A DNA stretch of 64,000 nucleotides. Source: Bifidobacterium vespertilionis. Lineage in GTDB: Bacteria > Actinomycetota > Actinomycetes > Actinomycetales > Bifidobacteriaceae. The notes under the pieces were generated by a model, which worked only from the letters and a program-made list of their open reading frames with translations, ran no database searches and was not told where the DNA came from. The translations under genes and the position numbers were made by a program. Position 1 is the first letter of the stretch; each line of letters opens with the position of its first letter. The DNA is taken from the NCBI RefSeq assembly GCF_008698145.1, contig NZ_RZNZ01000013.1, positions 37,211 to 101,210 of the forward strand. Direction: 5' to 3'. Shown here one piece after another: positions 55,791 through 63,967 of this stretch.

Positions 55791-57038
55791 ATGGATAAGT
55801 CTGCGGAACACACCGATCTCGGCGACGGTGCCGTCGAATTGCTCACCCTCCTGCGCGCGCATGGTCCGATGACGCGCAGCGAAATCGGCGCTGTCACGGG
55901 CTGGGCGCGCCCCACCGTGAACCGCCGCATCGAGGAACTCGACGTCATCGGCATCGTTCGTCCGTTGTCCATGCCCAGCCCGACCGGAGGCAGGCCCGCG
56001 CAGGGCTTCGCTTTCGACGCGTCCTGCGCGGCCATCCTTGCCATCGACATCGCGACCACGGCGACTACCATCGCCCTATGCGACCTGTCCGCACATCCCA
56101 CCGCAATACGGACTATCGCGGTCGGCGCCGAGAACGAACCGGAGGAGACGCTGACCCTGATCCGCGCGACGGCGGACGCGATGCTGGCCGGCGGCGCGGA
56201 CGCCTTCCCCTTCCCCAGCGCACCGCCGCGCCTATGCGCGGTGTCTGTCGCGGTGACCACCCGCGTCGAAACCGCCACCGGCAACATCATCCAGGCGCCG
56301 GTGATGCGGCATTGGGAGGACCACAACCTCCGCGACTATTTCACGGCGCACTACCGCGTGCCCGCGTTCGTCGAGAACGACGCCAACGCCCGTGCCCTCT
56401 GCAAGGCGCACGAATTGGCCGAGAGCGGCGCCGACGCCGAACAAGGCGGCGGCGCGCCCATGATCGCCGACCTCCTGTACGTGCACGCCGGCATGGGATT
56501 GGGCGCCGGCGTCGTCTCATCCGGCACTGTCATGCATGGCGCGGACGGAGGCGCCGGCGACATCGGCCACATCCACGTCTTCGGCGAGGACGGCGCGCAA
56601 AGCCCCTGCCGCTGCGGCAACACCGGCTGCGTGGAGGCTTCGGCCGGCGGCTGGGCCGTGATGCAAGCGCTGCGCGACGCCGGCCGGCCGGTACGCACGC
56701 TGGGCGACGTGGTCGAGCTCGCCGATCACGGCGACGTCGAGACCGTGCGATTGATCCGTCTGGCGGGTCGGCTCATAGGCGACACGATCTCCGCCTGCGT
56801 CAACCTGCTCAACCCGTCGTGCATCGTCGTCGGCGGCGAGCTTTCGCACTGCGGGGAACTGCTCATGTCCGGCATCCGTGAGCGCGTATGGGCCCGTGCC
56901 CAACCGCTCGCCACCACCTCGCTGCGCATCGAATCCTGTTCGGACGAGGCGCAGGCGGGAATTATCGGACTGGCGTACGCGGCCATCGATCAGGGGCTGA
57001 CCTCGATCGAGTTCCTGCGGCGTTTCGCTTCACGGTAG
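55791..57038 (+). CDS. ROK-family transcriptional regulator
   Basis: The 415-residue protein has an N-terminal winged HTH (MTRSEIGAVTGWARPTVNRRIEEL region). A ROK sugar-kinase-like domain follows, with the zinc motif CRCGNTGCVEA, VENDANARAL and GAGDIGHIHV. I chose ATG 55791 because TATGCT (55778-55783) lies seven bases upstream and no ribosome site exists; ATG 55779 and GTG 55749 are alternatives, the last overlapping an operator-like palindrome. It likely represses the divergent kinase, and perhaps the sugar carrier downstream, in response to a sugar. Confidence 0.85.
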   Translation: MDKSAEHTDLGDGAVELLTLLRAHGPMTRSEIGAVTGWARPTVNRRIEELDVIGIVRPLSMPSPTGGRPAQGFAFDASCAAILAIDIATTATTIALCDLSAHPTAIRTIAVGAENEPEETLTLIRATADAMLAGGADAFPFPSAPPRLCAVSVAVTTRVETATGNIIQAPVMRHWEDHNLRDYFTAHYRVPAFVENDANARALCKAHELAESGADAEQGGGAPMIADLLYVHAGMGLGAGVVSSGTVMHGADGGAGDIGHIHVFGEDGAQSPCRCGNTGCVEASAGGWAVMQALRDAGRPVRTLGDVVELADHGDVETVRLIRLAGRLIGDTISACVNLLNPSCIVVGGELSHCGELLMSGIRERVWARAQPLATTSLRIESCSDEAQAGIIGLAYAAIDQGLTSIEFLRRFASR

Positions 57039-57229
57039 CGTTTCCTCGCTGTGAAAACACCTGGGCGGTGATAGACCGGTGCCGCCGCCCGGCTGCCAAT
57101 TTCGCGGCAATCCCGCTCATCGCGCGGTGACGCAAAACGACGCTATTCCACCAACCTGCAAAATCGCCTCACCGCCCCATGGGATGTTCGCCGCGCGATG
57201 GCCATGCAATCCCATCTTTAAAGCGACGC

Positions 57230-57280
57230 AAAGCGAAAAGTCCCCGAACCCGGGCAGAGGGTTTGGGGACTTTTCGCTTT
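57230..57280. repeat. AAGTCCCCGAACCC hairpin family, copy 2 (convergent terminator)
   Basis: Twenty-two-base arms with one G-T wobble and the loop GGGCAGA sit between the convergent ROK and MFS genes. The 57039-57229 stretch before it holds no gene. Confidence 0.88.
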
Positions 57281-57300
57281 ATGTCGCTTTATGGGAGCGA

Positions 57301-58521
57301 TCAGGCCTTCTTCTCAAGCACCTTGTAGAACACGCCCACCACGAGCACGTAGACGCAGCCCACGGCCATCACGAGGATGCCGCCGAACTGGCCCATGGCG
57401 TCGGCCGCCACACCCATGATGGGCGGGAAGATCGCGCCGCCGATCAGACCCATGAGCATGAGGCCGGAGATCTCATTCTGGCGCTCCGGACGGTACATGA
57501 GCGCGTGGGACAGGAACAGGGAGAACACGTTCGAGTTGCCGAAGCCCACGAGCGCGACCGCGACCCAGAACAGCCAGACCGGCGGGTTGACGGAGGTCAT
57601 GGTGAAGATCGCGAAGCAAATGGCGGACAGGGTCATGATCACGCCGCAGATGCGCACGCCCAGCTTGTTGCTGATCTTCTGGAGCACGATGCCGCCGGTG
57701 AAGCAGCCGATCATACGGGCCACGAAGTAGACCATGGTGGCGGTGGCGGCGATGGAGGTGAACTGGTCGCCGGTGTGCTCGGTGAGGATGCGCGGGGCCT
57801 GGGCGTTGATGCCCACGTCCACGCCCACGTGGGAGACGATGCCCAGGAAGCACAGCAGGATGATCGGGTCGCCCAGCAGCTTGAAGCACTTGGCGATGGT
57901 GGTGGTGCCGGCGTCCGGAGCGGGCTCCTCGATCTTGTCCAGCGCGAGCAGGATGTAGCCGACCACGCCCACGACGAAGTAGATCACGAACAGGATCCAC
58001 CACATGCCCAGCTGGTTGGCGCCCCAGATGGCGATGTACGGGGCGAACAGGGAGGCGAAAGCCTTGACGAACTGGCCGGTGGTGAGGGTGGAGGCCAGCT
58101 TGTCGCCCTTGACAAAGACGGTCAGCAGCGGGTTGAGGGACACCTGCATGAGGGTGTTGCCGATGCCCAGGAACGCGAAGGACGCGACGATCAGGACCAG
58201 ACGCGGGGTGCCCTCGAAGACGGTGTAGGCGATGATCGGCAGGGCCATGGCGACCAGCGTGACGAGGATGGACCACAGCACGGTCTTGCGGCGGCCGATC
58301 TTGTTCATCAGCATGCCGGTGGGCACGGAGAAGATCAGGAACCAGAAGAACACCATGGTGGTGAACAGGTTCGCGGTGCCGTCGGCCAGGGCGAATTCAC
58401 CCTTGACGTAGTTGGTGGCCGTGCCGACCAGATCCACGAAGCCCATGACGAAGAAGGCGAACATCACCGGAATGATGGCCTTCAGACCGGCGTTTGCGGT
58501 CTTGGCGGTCTCGTTGCTCAT
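57301..58521 (-). CDS. MFS sugar transporter (FucP-like)
   Basis: The 406-residue protein has twelve hydrophobic helices. The N-terminal pattern (VMFAFFVMGFVDLVGTA), GMLMNKIGRRKTVLW and QVSLNPLLTVF recall the fucose/glucose/fructose H+ symporter (FucP/GluP) group. Placed between the AGE isomerase and fructokinase genes, fructose or a related hexose is a reasonable guess. Ribosome-site region: an AAAAAGGGAAACAA unit occurs twice directly upstream of ATG 58521. Confidence 0.85.
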   Translation of the reverse strand: MSNETAKTANAGLKAIIPVMFAFFVMGFVDLVGTATNYVKGEFALADGTANLFTTMVFFWFLIFSVPTGMLMNKIGRRKTVLWSILVTLVAMALPIIAYTVFEGTPRLVLIVASFAFLGIGNTLMQVSLNPLLTVFVKGDKLASTLTTGQFVKAFASLFAPYIAIWGANQLGMWWILFVIYFVVGVVGYILLALDKIEEPAPDAGTTTIAKCFKLLGDPIILLCFLGIVSHVGVDVGINAQAPRILTEHTGDQFTSIAATATMVYFVARMIGCFTGGIVLQKISNKLGVRICGVIMTLSAICFAIFTMTSVNPPVWLFWVAVALVGFGNSNVFSLFLSHALMYRPERQNEISGLMLMGLIGGAIFPPIMGVAADAMGQFGGILVMAVGCVYVLVVGVFYKVLEKKA

Positions 58522-58727
58522 TATTGTTTCCCTTTTTTATTTGTTGTTTCCCTTTTTGCTGCCGCGTAACGCCAATCCGCCCGGCAGAAGGCATGGCTGA
58601 CGCTGGAACAGGCCGGTCCGCGGCAAGGCTCCGGTCCGAGGAATAATGTGGGGTGGCTTTTGCGCCGTTCTGAGTAAGTGCGGTGGTCACCCGCTGTCGT
58701 CCTGAGTGAGCGCGGTGGTCTCCTCTT

Positions 58728-58828
58728 GTCATCCTGAGCACTGAGCCGTGAAGCGGACAGCCCGGTGGGCTGTCCGTAGGCGAGGGGAGCCGCCGCCAAG
58801 GCGGCGACGGTCCGGCGCAGCCGGACAC
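58728..58828. repeat. 101-bp duplicated element, copy 2
   Basis: Near-identical to 19506-19606 (four differences counted). It opens GTCATCCTGAGCACTGAGCC and contains GGACAGCCC/GGGCTGTCC and GCCGCC/GGCGG stems. No reading frame is convincing. It may be an extended form of the adjacent REP-like unit, because it shares GTCATCCTGAGC. Confidence 0.9.
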
Positions 58829-58845
58829 CGGTAGGGTCACCCGCC

Positions 58846-59010
58846 GTCATCCTGAGCGGAGCGTAGCGGAGTCGAAGGATCCTTGGTTTGTGCACCGAAT
58901 TAAGGATCCTTCGACTCCGCGCTTCGCGCTGCGCTCAGGATGACAGGGGAGGGCTCCCGCTCCGCTCAGGATGACGAAAGGAGACTCCCGCTCCGCTCAG
59001 GATGACAGCG
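58846..59010. repeat. REP-like GGATCCTT/CTCAGGATGAC cluster (copy 4)
   Basis: A direct unit (GTCATCCTGAGCGGAGCG to GTCGAAGGATCCTTGG, about 58846-58886) is followed by its inverse (TTAAGGATCCTTCGAC to GCTCAGGATGAC, about 58900-58943). Two direct repeats of CTCCCGCTCCGCTCAGGATGAC-type sequence run up to the fructokinase stop. Confidence 0.88.
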
Positions 59011-59024
59011 GGGAGGCCCTGGCC

Positions 59025-59918
59025 TTACTCGGCCTGGGCGAGGTAGTCGGGCATGTGCTCGGGGTACTCCGGCCACGCGCCGTTCTGCGTGCACACGTAC
59101 GCCGCCGTGTTCACCGCCGCCCGATGCGCCTCCGCCAGCGGATCGCCCAACAGGGTCCGGGCCGTGAACGTGCCCGAGAACGAATCGCCCGCGCCCACCG
59201 TGTCCACCACCTCAACATGCGGCGTCGCCAGCGTCGACGACTCCCCGCCGCGCGCGATGACCGTCGAGAACGTCGACCCGCCCGTCAGGATCACGTAATC
59301 CAGGCCGTACTGCGACATGAACCAGCGGCACGCGTCGTCATCGCTCGTGCCCCGGATGCCGAACATGTCGCGCAGCAGCAGCAGCTCCGCGTCGTTGATC
59401 TTGAACACCGTCGCGTACCCCAGCAGCTCCTCGATCAGCTCCCTGGAGTAGTGGTCCCCCCTAAGGTTGATGTCGAAGAAGCGCATCGCGCCCGGCTTCG
59501 TGCGCTTGAGCAGCTCGATGATCGTGTCGTGCGTCTCCGGGGAGCGCAAAGCCAGGGTGCCGAAGCACACCGCGTCGGCCTGCGCGGTCACGTCGATCAG
59601 CTCGCGCGTCAAAAGCAGGTGGTCCCACGCCACGCCCTTGACGATCGTGTACTCGGGGATGCCGTTCTTCAACGCGACCTCGACCGTCGAGGTGGGCCAC
59701 GCGTTGCGCTGGATGATGGTGTGGATCCCGGCCTTCTGGGCCTCGACCACGAGCTCGTCGCCCAGCTCGTCCTCGCCCACCGCGCTGATGGACCAGCCCT
59801 CCGCGCCGTTCATCATGGCGTGGTACGCGAAGTTGACCGGCGCGCCGCCCGCGCGCTTGCCCGAGGGCAGCATGTCCCACAACAACTCGCCAAGAGACAG
59901 AACAACAGGCTTCGACAT
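59025..59918 (-). CDS. PfkB-family fructokinase
   Basis: Phosphorylates fructose to fructose-6-phosphate, the entry metabolite of the bifid shunt. The 297-residue protein begins VVLSLGELLWDMLPSG, has the substrate motif GGAPVNFAYH, and has the intact catalytic motif DTVGAGDSFSG, in contrast to the altered PfkB protein at 41 kb. The start is ATG 59918 behind AAAGGAA. It is divergent from cutC and could consume the product of the AGE isomerase. Confidence 0.9.
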   Translation of the reverse strand: MSKPVVLSLGELLWDMLPSGKRAGGAPVNFAYHAMMNGAEGWSISAVGEDELGDELVVEAQKAGIHTIIQRNAWPTSTVEVALKNGIPEYTIVKGVAWDHLLLTRELIDVTAQADAVCFGTLALRSPETHDTIIELLKRTKPGAMRFFDINLRGDHYSRELIEELLGYATVFKINDAELLLLRDMFGIRGTSDDDACRWFMSQYGLDYVILTGGSTFSTVIARGGESSTLATPHVEVVDTVGAGDSFSGTFTARTLLGDPLAEAHRAAVNTAAYVCTQNGAWPEYPEHMPDYLAQAE

Positions 59919-60034
59919 AATCACATTCCTTTCAGATGGTTGACTCGCCCAAGAGGGTGAATCGATTGACGTTACGGGCGCAATGGTCCGCTGAATTCGC
60001 ACGTTGGCATTTGGTTTGATAGTTCGGCCCCGCG

Positions 60035-60148
60035 CTATCCCGCGAAACCGGCAATGCTGCCGATTGGGGTGCACGGTGCGGGGCGATTGGATGCGGGGAG
60101 TGACGCGATGGTGGCGGTGCGCGTGCGCGCGGGTTCGTTGCCGTTCAT
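60035..60148 (-). CDS. possible small protein or leader peptide (37 aa) upstream of fructokinase
   Basis: The frame begins MNGNEPARTRT behind AAGGAGGCGTCAG, a strong and well-spaced ribosome site on the minus strand. It ends in TAG about 115 bases before the fructokinase start. The composition is plain Ala/Pro/Arg, with no motif. It may be a translated leader, the start of a lost gene, or chance. Confidence 0.35.
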   Translation of the reverse strand: MNGNEPARTRTATIASLPASNRPAPCTPIGSIAGFAG

Positions 60149-60201
60149 CTGACGCCTCCTTGCAGGTCCGCTCGTCGTTGAATCTGAACTTGGTTTATAT
60201 A

Positions 60202-60251
60202 TTAACGCTGTTAAGTGTAGTGTGCAAATCGCTGATATGATAGCGCTTTCA
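60202..60251. promoter_or_regulatory. operator-like palindromes between fructokinase and cutC
   Basis: TTAAC-GCT-GTTAA (60202-60214) and TGATAGCGCTTTCA (60238-60251) lie in the divergent spacer. The second differs by one base from a perfect LacI-regulon-type site. The remainder of 59919-60371 has no other gene apart from the small frame noted. Confidence 0.6.
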
Positions 60252-60371
60252 TCGGCGTGTCGCATTTAGCTGGGTGTTTGCTGAATGAACGGCGACGCGC
60301 GGGTGCGGTGTGATGTGTGTACACTCGGAAGTCAGTTGTTCAATGATGAACCCGCAATGGAGGCTTGGATC

Positions 60372-61166
60372 ATGATGAATACAACGGATCGATGGAGCGA
60401 TGCGCAGGCGCAGTACAACGGCTCCGCGCCGAGGGTCGAGGTGATCGTCCAGGATGTGGATGGCGCGAAAATCGCCCGCGAGGAGGGCGCCGACCGTGTG
60501 GAGCTGTGCACGGCCATGGGCGCGACCGGCGGCATCACCCCCAGCTTTGGGCTGGTCCAGCTGTGCTCCCATGTGGGCGTGCGGCTTGGCGTGCAGGCGC
60601 GCATCCGTTCGCGCGGCGGCAACTATGTGTACGACGAGGGCGAAAAGCGCGTGATGCTCGCCGATGTGCGTTCGGTGATCCTGGCCGGTGCGTCCGGCGT
60701 GGTGGTGGGGGCGCTGGACAAGTATGGCAATCTGGACGTGCCCTTCGCCAAGAAGCTGTATGAGGCCGCCGTGGATGAGGGACGGCGCTGCGGGCGTCAC
60801 GTCTCGGTCACCTTCAACCGCGCGTTCGACATGGTCAACGATCCCTTCGGCACCATGGACATCCTGTCCGACATCGGCTACACGCGCGTGCTCACCTCCG
60901 GCGGAACCGAGCGCGTGACGGACGGCCTCGGGCGCCTGCGCGATCTGGTCGGTCATGCCGGCGGGCGCATCGATGTGATGGCCTGCGGGCATATCACCCC
61001 CGATCTGGTCCGCCCGGTGCTGGACACCGGCGTGCCATCGATCCACTTGTCCGCGCGCGTGATCGTATCCTCCGACGGCGGTCCCGGCGGCAGCGGCGAC
61101 GATCCGATCATCGAGCGCACCGATCGTGAATGGGTGCGTGCGGTGGTGAGTGCCGTTCACGGATGA
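60372..61166 (+). CDS. cutC: CutC family TIM-barrel protein
   Basis: The 264-residue protein has the CutC fingerprint: VEVIVQDVDGAKIAREEGADRVELC, TPSFGLVQ, RIRSRGGNYVYDEGE, VTFNRAFDM and VLTSGGTERVTDGL. CutC was first linked to copper homeostasis, but a direct role in copper is disputed and the barrel could be enzymatic. The start is ATG 60372, eight bases after GGAGG. A LacI-type site upstream hints that here it responds to sugar. Confidence 0.85.
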   Translation: MMNTTDRWSDAQAQYNGSAPRVEVIVQDVDGAKIAREEGADRVELCTAMGATGGITPSFGLVQLCSHVGVRLGVQARIRSRGGNYVYDEGEKRVMLADVRSVILAGASGVVVGALDKYGNLDVPFAKKLYEAAVDEGRRCGRHVSVTFNRAFDMVNDPFGTMDILSDIGYTRVLTSGGTERVTDGLGRLRDLVGHAGGRIDVMACGHITPDLVRPVLDTGVPSIHLSARVIVSSDGGPGGSGDDPIIERTDREWVRAVVSAVHG

Positions 61167-61200
61167 TTGTGGGGGAGATTTCCACCCGAATTAACCCGAC

Positions 61201-61233
61201 GTTCAGCCGCGCTCTTCTCTTCGTTCTCCTCGG
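61201..61233 (+). promoter_or_regulatory. possible PHO-box-like 11-base direct repeats
   Basis: GTTCAGCCGCG, CTCTTCTCTTC and GTTCTCCTCGG follow one another in 11-base register upstream of a 5'-nucleotidase gene. Actinobacterial PhoP sites are 11-base GTTCACC-type direct repeats. The middle unit is a poor match. Confidence 0.3.
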
Positions 61234-61313
61234 CTCCCTACCGTGAATCAGGATAGGGCAGGTCCTCAGGTTGGGGGCTGGCCGATCCATCACGAGGAAG
61301 TCCGAGGAGAACC

Positions 61314-63662
61314 ATGTCACGTATGTCACGTCGCGTTCAGGCGCTGCTGCTGTCGGCCGCGCTGATCGCCCCCGCCGCCGCCATTCCGGCCACCGCCGTC
61401 TGGGCGGACGATGCCGCCAACCAGCCCGCCGTCGCGGCCGAATCCGGCAAGACCACCATCAACCTGCTGAATTTCAATGATTTCCACGGCCGCATCGACA
61501 CCGGCCTGACCGTGCCGTTCGCCGCCACCATCGAGCAGCTGCGCGCCGAGTACAAGGACTCCACGCTCCTGCTGGCCGCCGGCGACAACATCGGTGCCTC
61601 CCTGTTCAACTCCTCCGTGCAGAAGGACCAGCCCACCATTGACGTGCTCAACGCGCTGGGCGTCAAGGCCTCCGCGGTGGGTAACCACGAGTTCGACCAG
61701 GGCTACGCCGATCTCACCGATCGCGTGATCGGCAAGGACGGCGCCCGCAACGCCCAGTGGGACTACCTGGGCGCCAACGTGTACAAGAAGGGCACCAAGA
61801 CCCCGGCCCTTCAGGAGTACAGCATCCAGAACGTCAACGGCGTCAAGGTTGGCGTGATCGGCGCCGTCACCCAGGAGACCAGCACGCTCGTTTCCCCCGG
61901 CGGCATCAAGGACATTGAGTTCGGCGACCCGGTCGAGGCCGTCAACCGCGTGGCCGCCCAGCTCACCGATGGCGATGAGTCCAACGGCGAGGCCGATGTG
62001 CTCGTGGCCGAATACCACGAGGGCGCGTCCGCCAACGAGGATCCGAAGACCGGCGAGCCCACTCTGGCCGATCAGGAATCCGCCAGCCCGGTGTTCAAGG
62101 AGATCGTGGACCAGACCAGCGCGGCCGTGGATGTGGTCTTCACCGCGCACACCCACATGGCGTACGACTACGTTGACGCCGCTCACGCGGACCGTCCGGT
62201 CATCCAGACCGGCAGCTACGCGGCGAACGTGGGTCAGGTCGTGCTCGACTACGACAAGGCCTCCGACAAGGTCACCTACGTCAAGTCCGGCAACGTGCCG
62301 TCCGTCACCGCCCCCGAAGGCGTGAAGCCCGCTGACTTCGACGCCCAGCTGGCTGAGAAGTACCCCACCGTCGCCAAGGTCAAGAAGATCGTGGACGCGG
62401 CTGTGGCCAAGGGCGAGGAGGAAGGCTCCAAGAAGGTCGGCTCCATCGCGTCCAGCGTGACCACCGCCTTCAAGGACGGCGCCCGTGACGATCGCGCCTC
62501 CGAGTCCACTATGGGCAACCTCGTGGCCGACTCCCTGCTCGACTCCCTGTCCTCCGCCGACCGCGGTGGCGCCCAGATCGGCGTGGTGAACCCGGGTGGT
62601 CTGCGCGCCGAGTTCTGCAAGACCGGCGAGAACGAGAAGTGCACGCTTGATGCCGACGGCAACATCACCTACGCCCAGGCCAACGCCGTGCTGCCGTTCC
62701 TGAACAACCTGTGGACCACCACCCTCACCGGCGCCCAGTTCAAGGAGGCCCTGGAGCAGCAGTGGCAGACCACCGAGGATGGCTCCGAGCCCTCCCGCCC
62801 GTACCTGCAGCTCGGCCTGTCCCACAACGTCTCCTACACCTACGATCCGAACGCCCCGCAGGGCAGCCACATCACCTCGGTGACCGTCAACGGTGAGCCG
62901 CTCGATCCCGCCAAGGACTATCGCATCGGCTCCTTCAGCTTCCTGCTCCAGGGTGGCGACAACTTCCGCGCCTTCGGCCAGGGCAAGGACACCAAGGACA
63001 CCGGTCTGGTGGATCGTGACGCCTGGATCGCCTACATCACCGCCAACTCCCCGCTCAAGCCGCGCTACGATCGCCGCGCGGTGGCCGTGACCGGTGTGCC
63101 CGCCGCCGATTCCGCCGTGAAGGCCGGCAGCTCCTTCGAGCTCGACTTCTCCAAGCTGACGCTCACCTCGCTGGGTGTGCCGGCCGAGACCAAGCTGACC
63201 GCCACCATCGATGGCACCGAGGTCGGCTCCGCCGCCGTCGAGAACGGCGACACCGCCAAGCTCACCGTCACCGTGCCCGCCACGCAGGCCGCTGGTGCCG
63301 CGACGCTGGTGGTGACCGGCGAGACCAACGGCACCACCGTGACCCTGCCGATCACCGTGGCCGCCGACGCGACCGAGCCGGGTACGCCTGCCGAGCCGGG
63401 TACGCCTGCTGAGCCGGGCACCCCGGACGCTTCCCAGCCGGGCCAGAACGCTGGCAACAACGGCCAGCAGTCCGGTCAGAACGGTTCCAACACTGGCTCC
63501 AACGCTGGCTCCAACAACACCGCGAACGGCCAGAACAACGGCCAGAACGGCGCGCTGGCGACCACCGGTGCCTCCGCCGGTGTTGTGGCCGCGGTCATGA
63601 TGCTGCTGCTCGCGGCCGGCGCGGTTGCGATCCGCGTGGCCCGCTCCGGCAATGCCCGCTGA
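61314..63662 (+). CDS. cell-wall-type 5'-nucleotidase/UDP-sugar hydrolase with sorting signal
   Basis: The 782-residue secreted metallophosphoesterase has a signal peptide (residues 1-31, ending near VWA), a dimetal domain (LNFNDFHGRID, AVGNHEFDQG, TAHTHM) and a 5_nucleotid_C domain (MGNLVAD, VNPGGLRAEF). An Ig-like domain spans about 580-690. A Pro/Gly/Asn-rich stalk follows with in-frame EPGTPA repeats, then LATTG near 748-752, a hydrophobic segment and an Arg-containing tail. LATTG fits the LAXTG signal of class E sortases. It would scavenge phosphate and nucleosides at the surface. The start is ATG 61314 behind GAGGAG. Confidence 0.92.
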   Translation: MSRMSRRVQALLLSAALIAPAAAIPATAVWADDAANQPAVAAESGKTTINLLNFNDFHGRIDTGLTVPFAATIEQLRAEYKDSTLLLAAGDNIGASLFNSSVQKDQPTIDVLNALGVKASAVGNHEFDQGYADLTDRVIGKDGARNAQWDYLGANVYKKGTKTPALQEYSIQNVNGVKVGVIGAVTQETSTLVSPGGIKDIEFGDPVEAVNRVAAQLTDGDESNGEADVLVAEYHEGASANEDPKTGEPTLADQESASPVFKEIVDQTSAAVDVVFTAHTHMAYDYVDAAHADRPVIQTGSYAANVGQVVLDYDKASDKVTYVKSGNVPSVTAPEGVKPADFDAQLAEKYPTVAKVKKIVDAAVAKGEEEGSKKVGSIASSVTTAFKDGARDDRASESTMGNLVADSLLDSLSSADRGGAQIGVVNPGGLRAEFCKTGENEKCTLDADGNITYAQANAVLPFLNNLWTTTLTGAQFKEALEQQWQTTEDGSEPSRPYLQLGLSHNVSYTYDPNAPQGSHITSVTVNGEPLDPAKDYRIGSFSFLLQGGDNFRAFGQGKDTKDTGLVDRDAWIAYITANSPLKPRYDRRAVAVTGVPAADSAVKAGSSFELDFSKLTLTSLGVPAETKLTATIDGTEVGSAAVENGDTAKLTVTVPATQAAGAATLVVTGETNGTTVTLPITVAADATEPGTPAEPGTPAEPGTPDASQPGQNAGNNGQQSGQNGSNTGSNAGSNNTANGQNNGQNGALATTGASAGVVAAVMMLLLAAGAVAIRVARSGNAR

Positions 63663-63665
63663 GCT

Positions 63666-63728
63666 TGTCCGGTTGGCTGACTGACTGGTTAACTGGCTGA
63701 CTAGCTGACTGGCTGGTTAACTGACTGA
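63666..63728. repeat. degenerate CTGACTGG/GGTTAACTGG tandem
   Basis: CTGACTGGTTAACTGG-like units repeat from just after the 5'-nucleotidase stop to the hairpin. GGTTAACTG occurs twice and CTGACT four times or more. It is not coding. Confidence 0.6.
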
Positions 63729-63778
63729 CACGATCGTTCCAACCTGCGTTCGTTGATTCGCAGGTTGGAACGATCGTG
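63729..63778 (+). repeat. TCGTTCCAACC hairpin family, copy 2 (terminator)
   Basis: Perfect 20-base arms, CACGATCGTTCCAACCTGCG and complement, enclose a 10-base loop, followed by TTTTTGTG. It is a strong terminator for the 5'-nucleotidase. Confidence 0.92.
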
Positions 63779-63823
63779 TTTTTGTGCTGAATGGAGCGAT
63801 TGTATGTGAGCGATTACAGTGGC

Positions 63824-63871
63824 GTGATCATTCCAAGCTGACTGAGGCGTGCCGTAGGTTGGAACGATCAC
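63824..63871. repeat. TCGTTCCAACC hairpin family, copy 3 (imperfect)
   Basis: GTGATCATTCCAAGCT pairs with AGGTTGGAACGATCAC with a few mismatches. It lies 46 bases after copy 2. Confidence 0.7.
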
Positions 63872-63967
63872 GACACGGCGGATTTTAGTGGTGGTTGCAA
63901 CACCTGAGTGATTTGCCACCTCGAACGGTGGTCTTCGCGATGACGCGATCATATCATGAGGCGTTGA

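Noticed and set aside
57079..58569. 496-codon frame opposite the MFS gene
   Set aside because: Its His/Asp/Glu/Gly-rich composition is the mirror of a membrane protein coded on the other strand.
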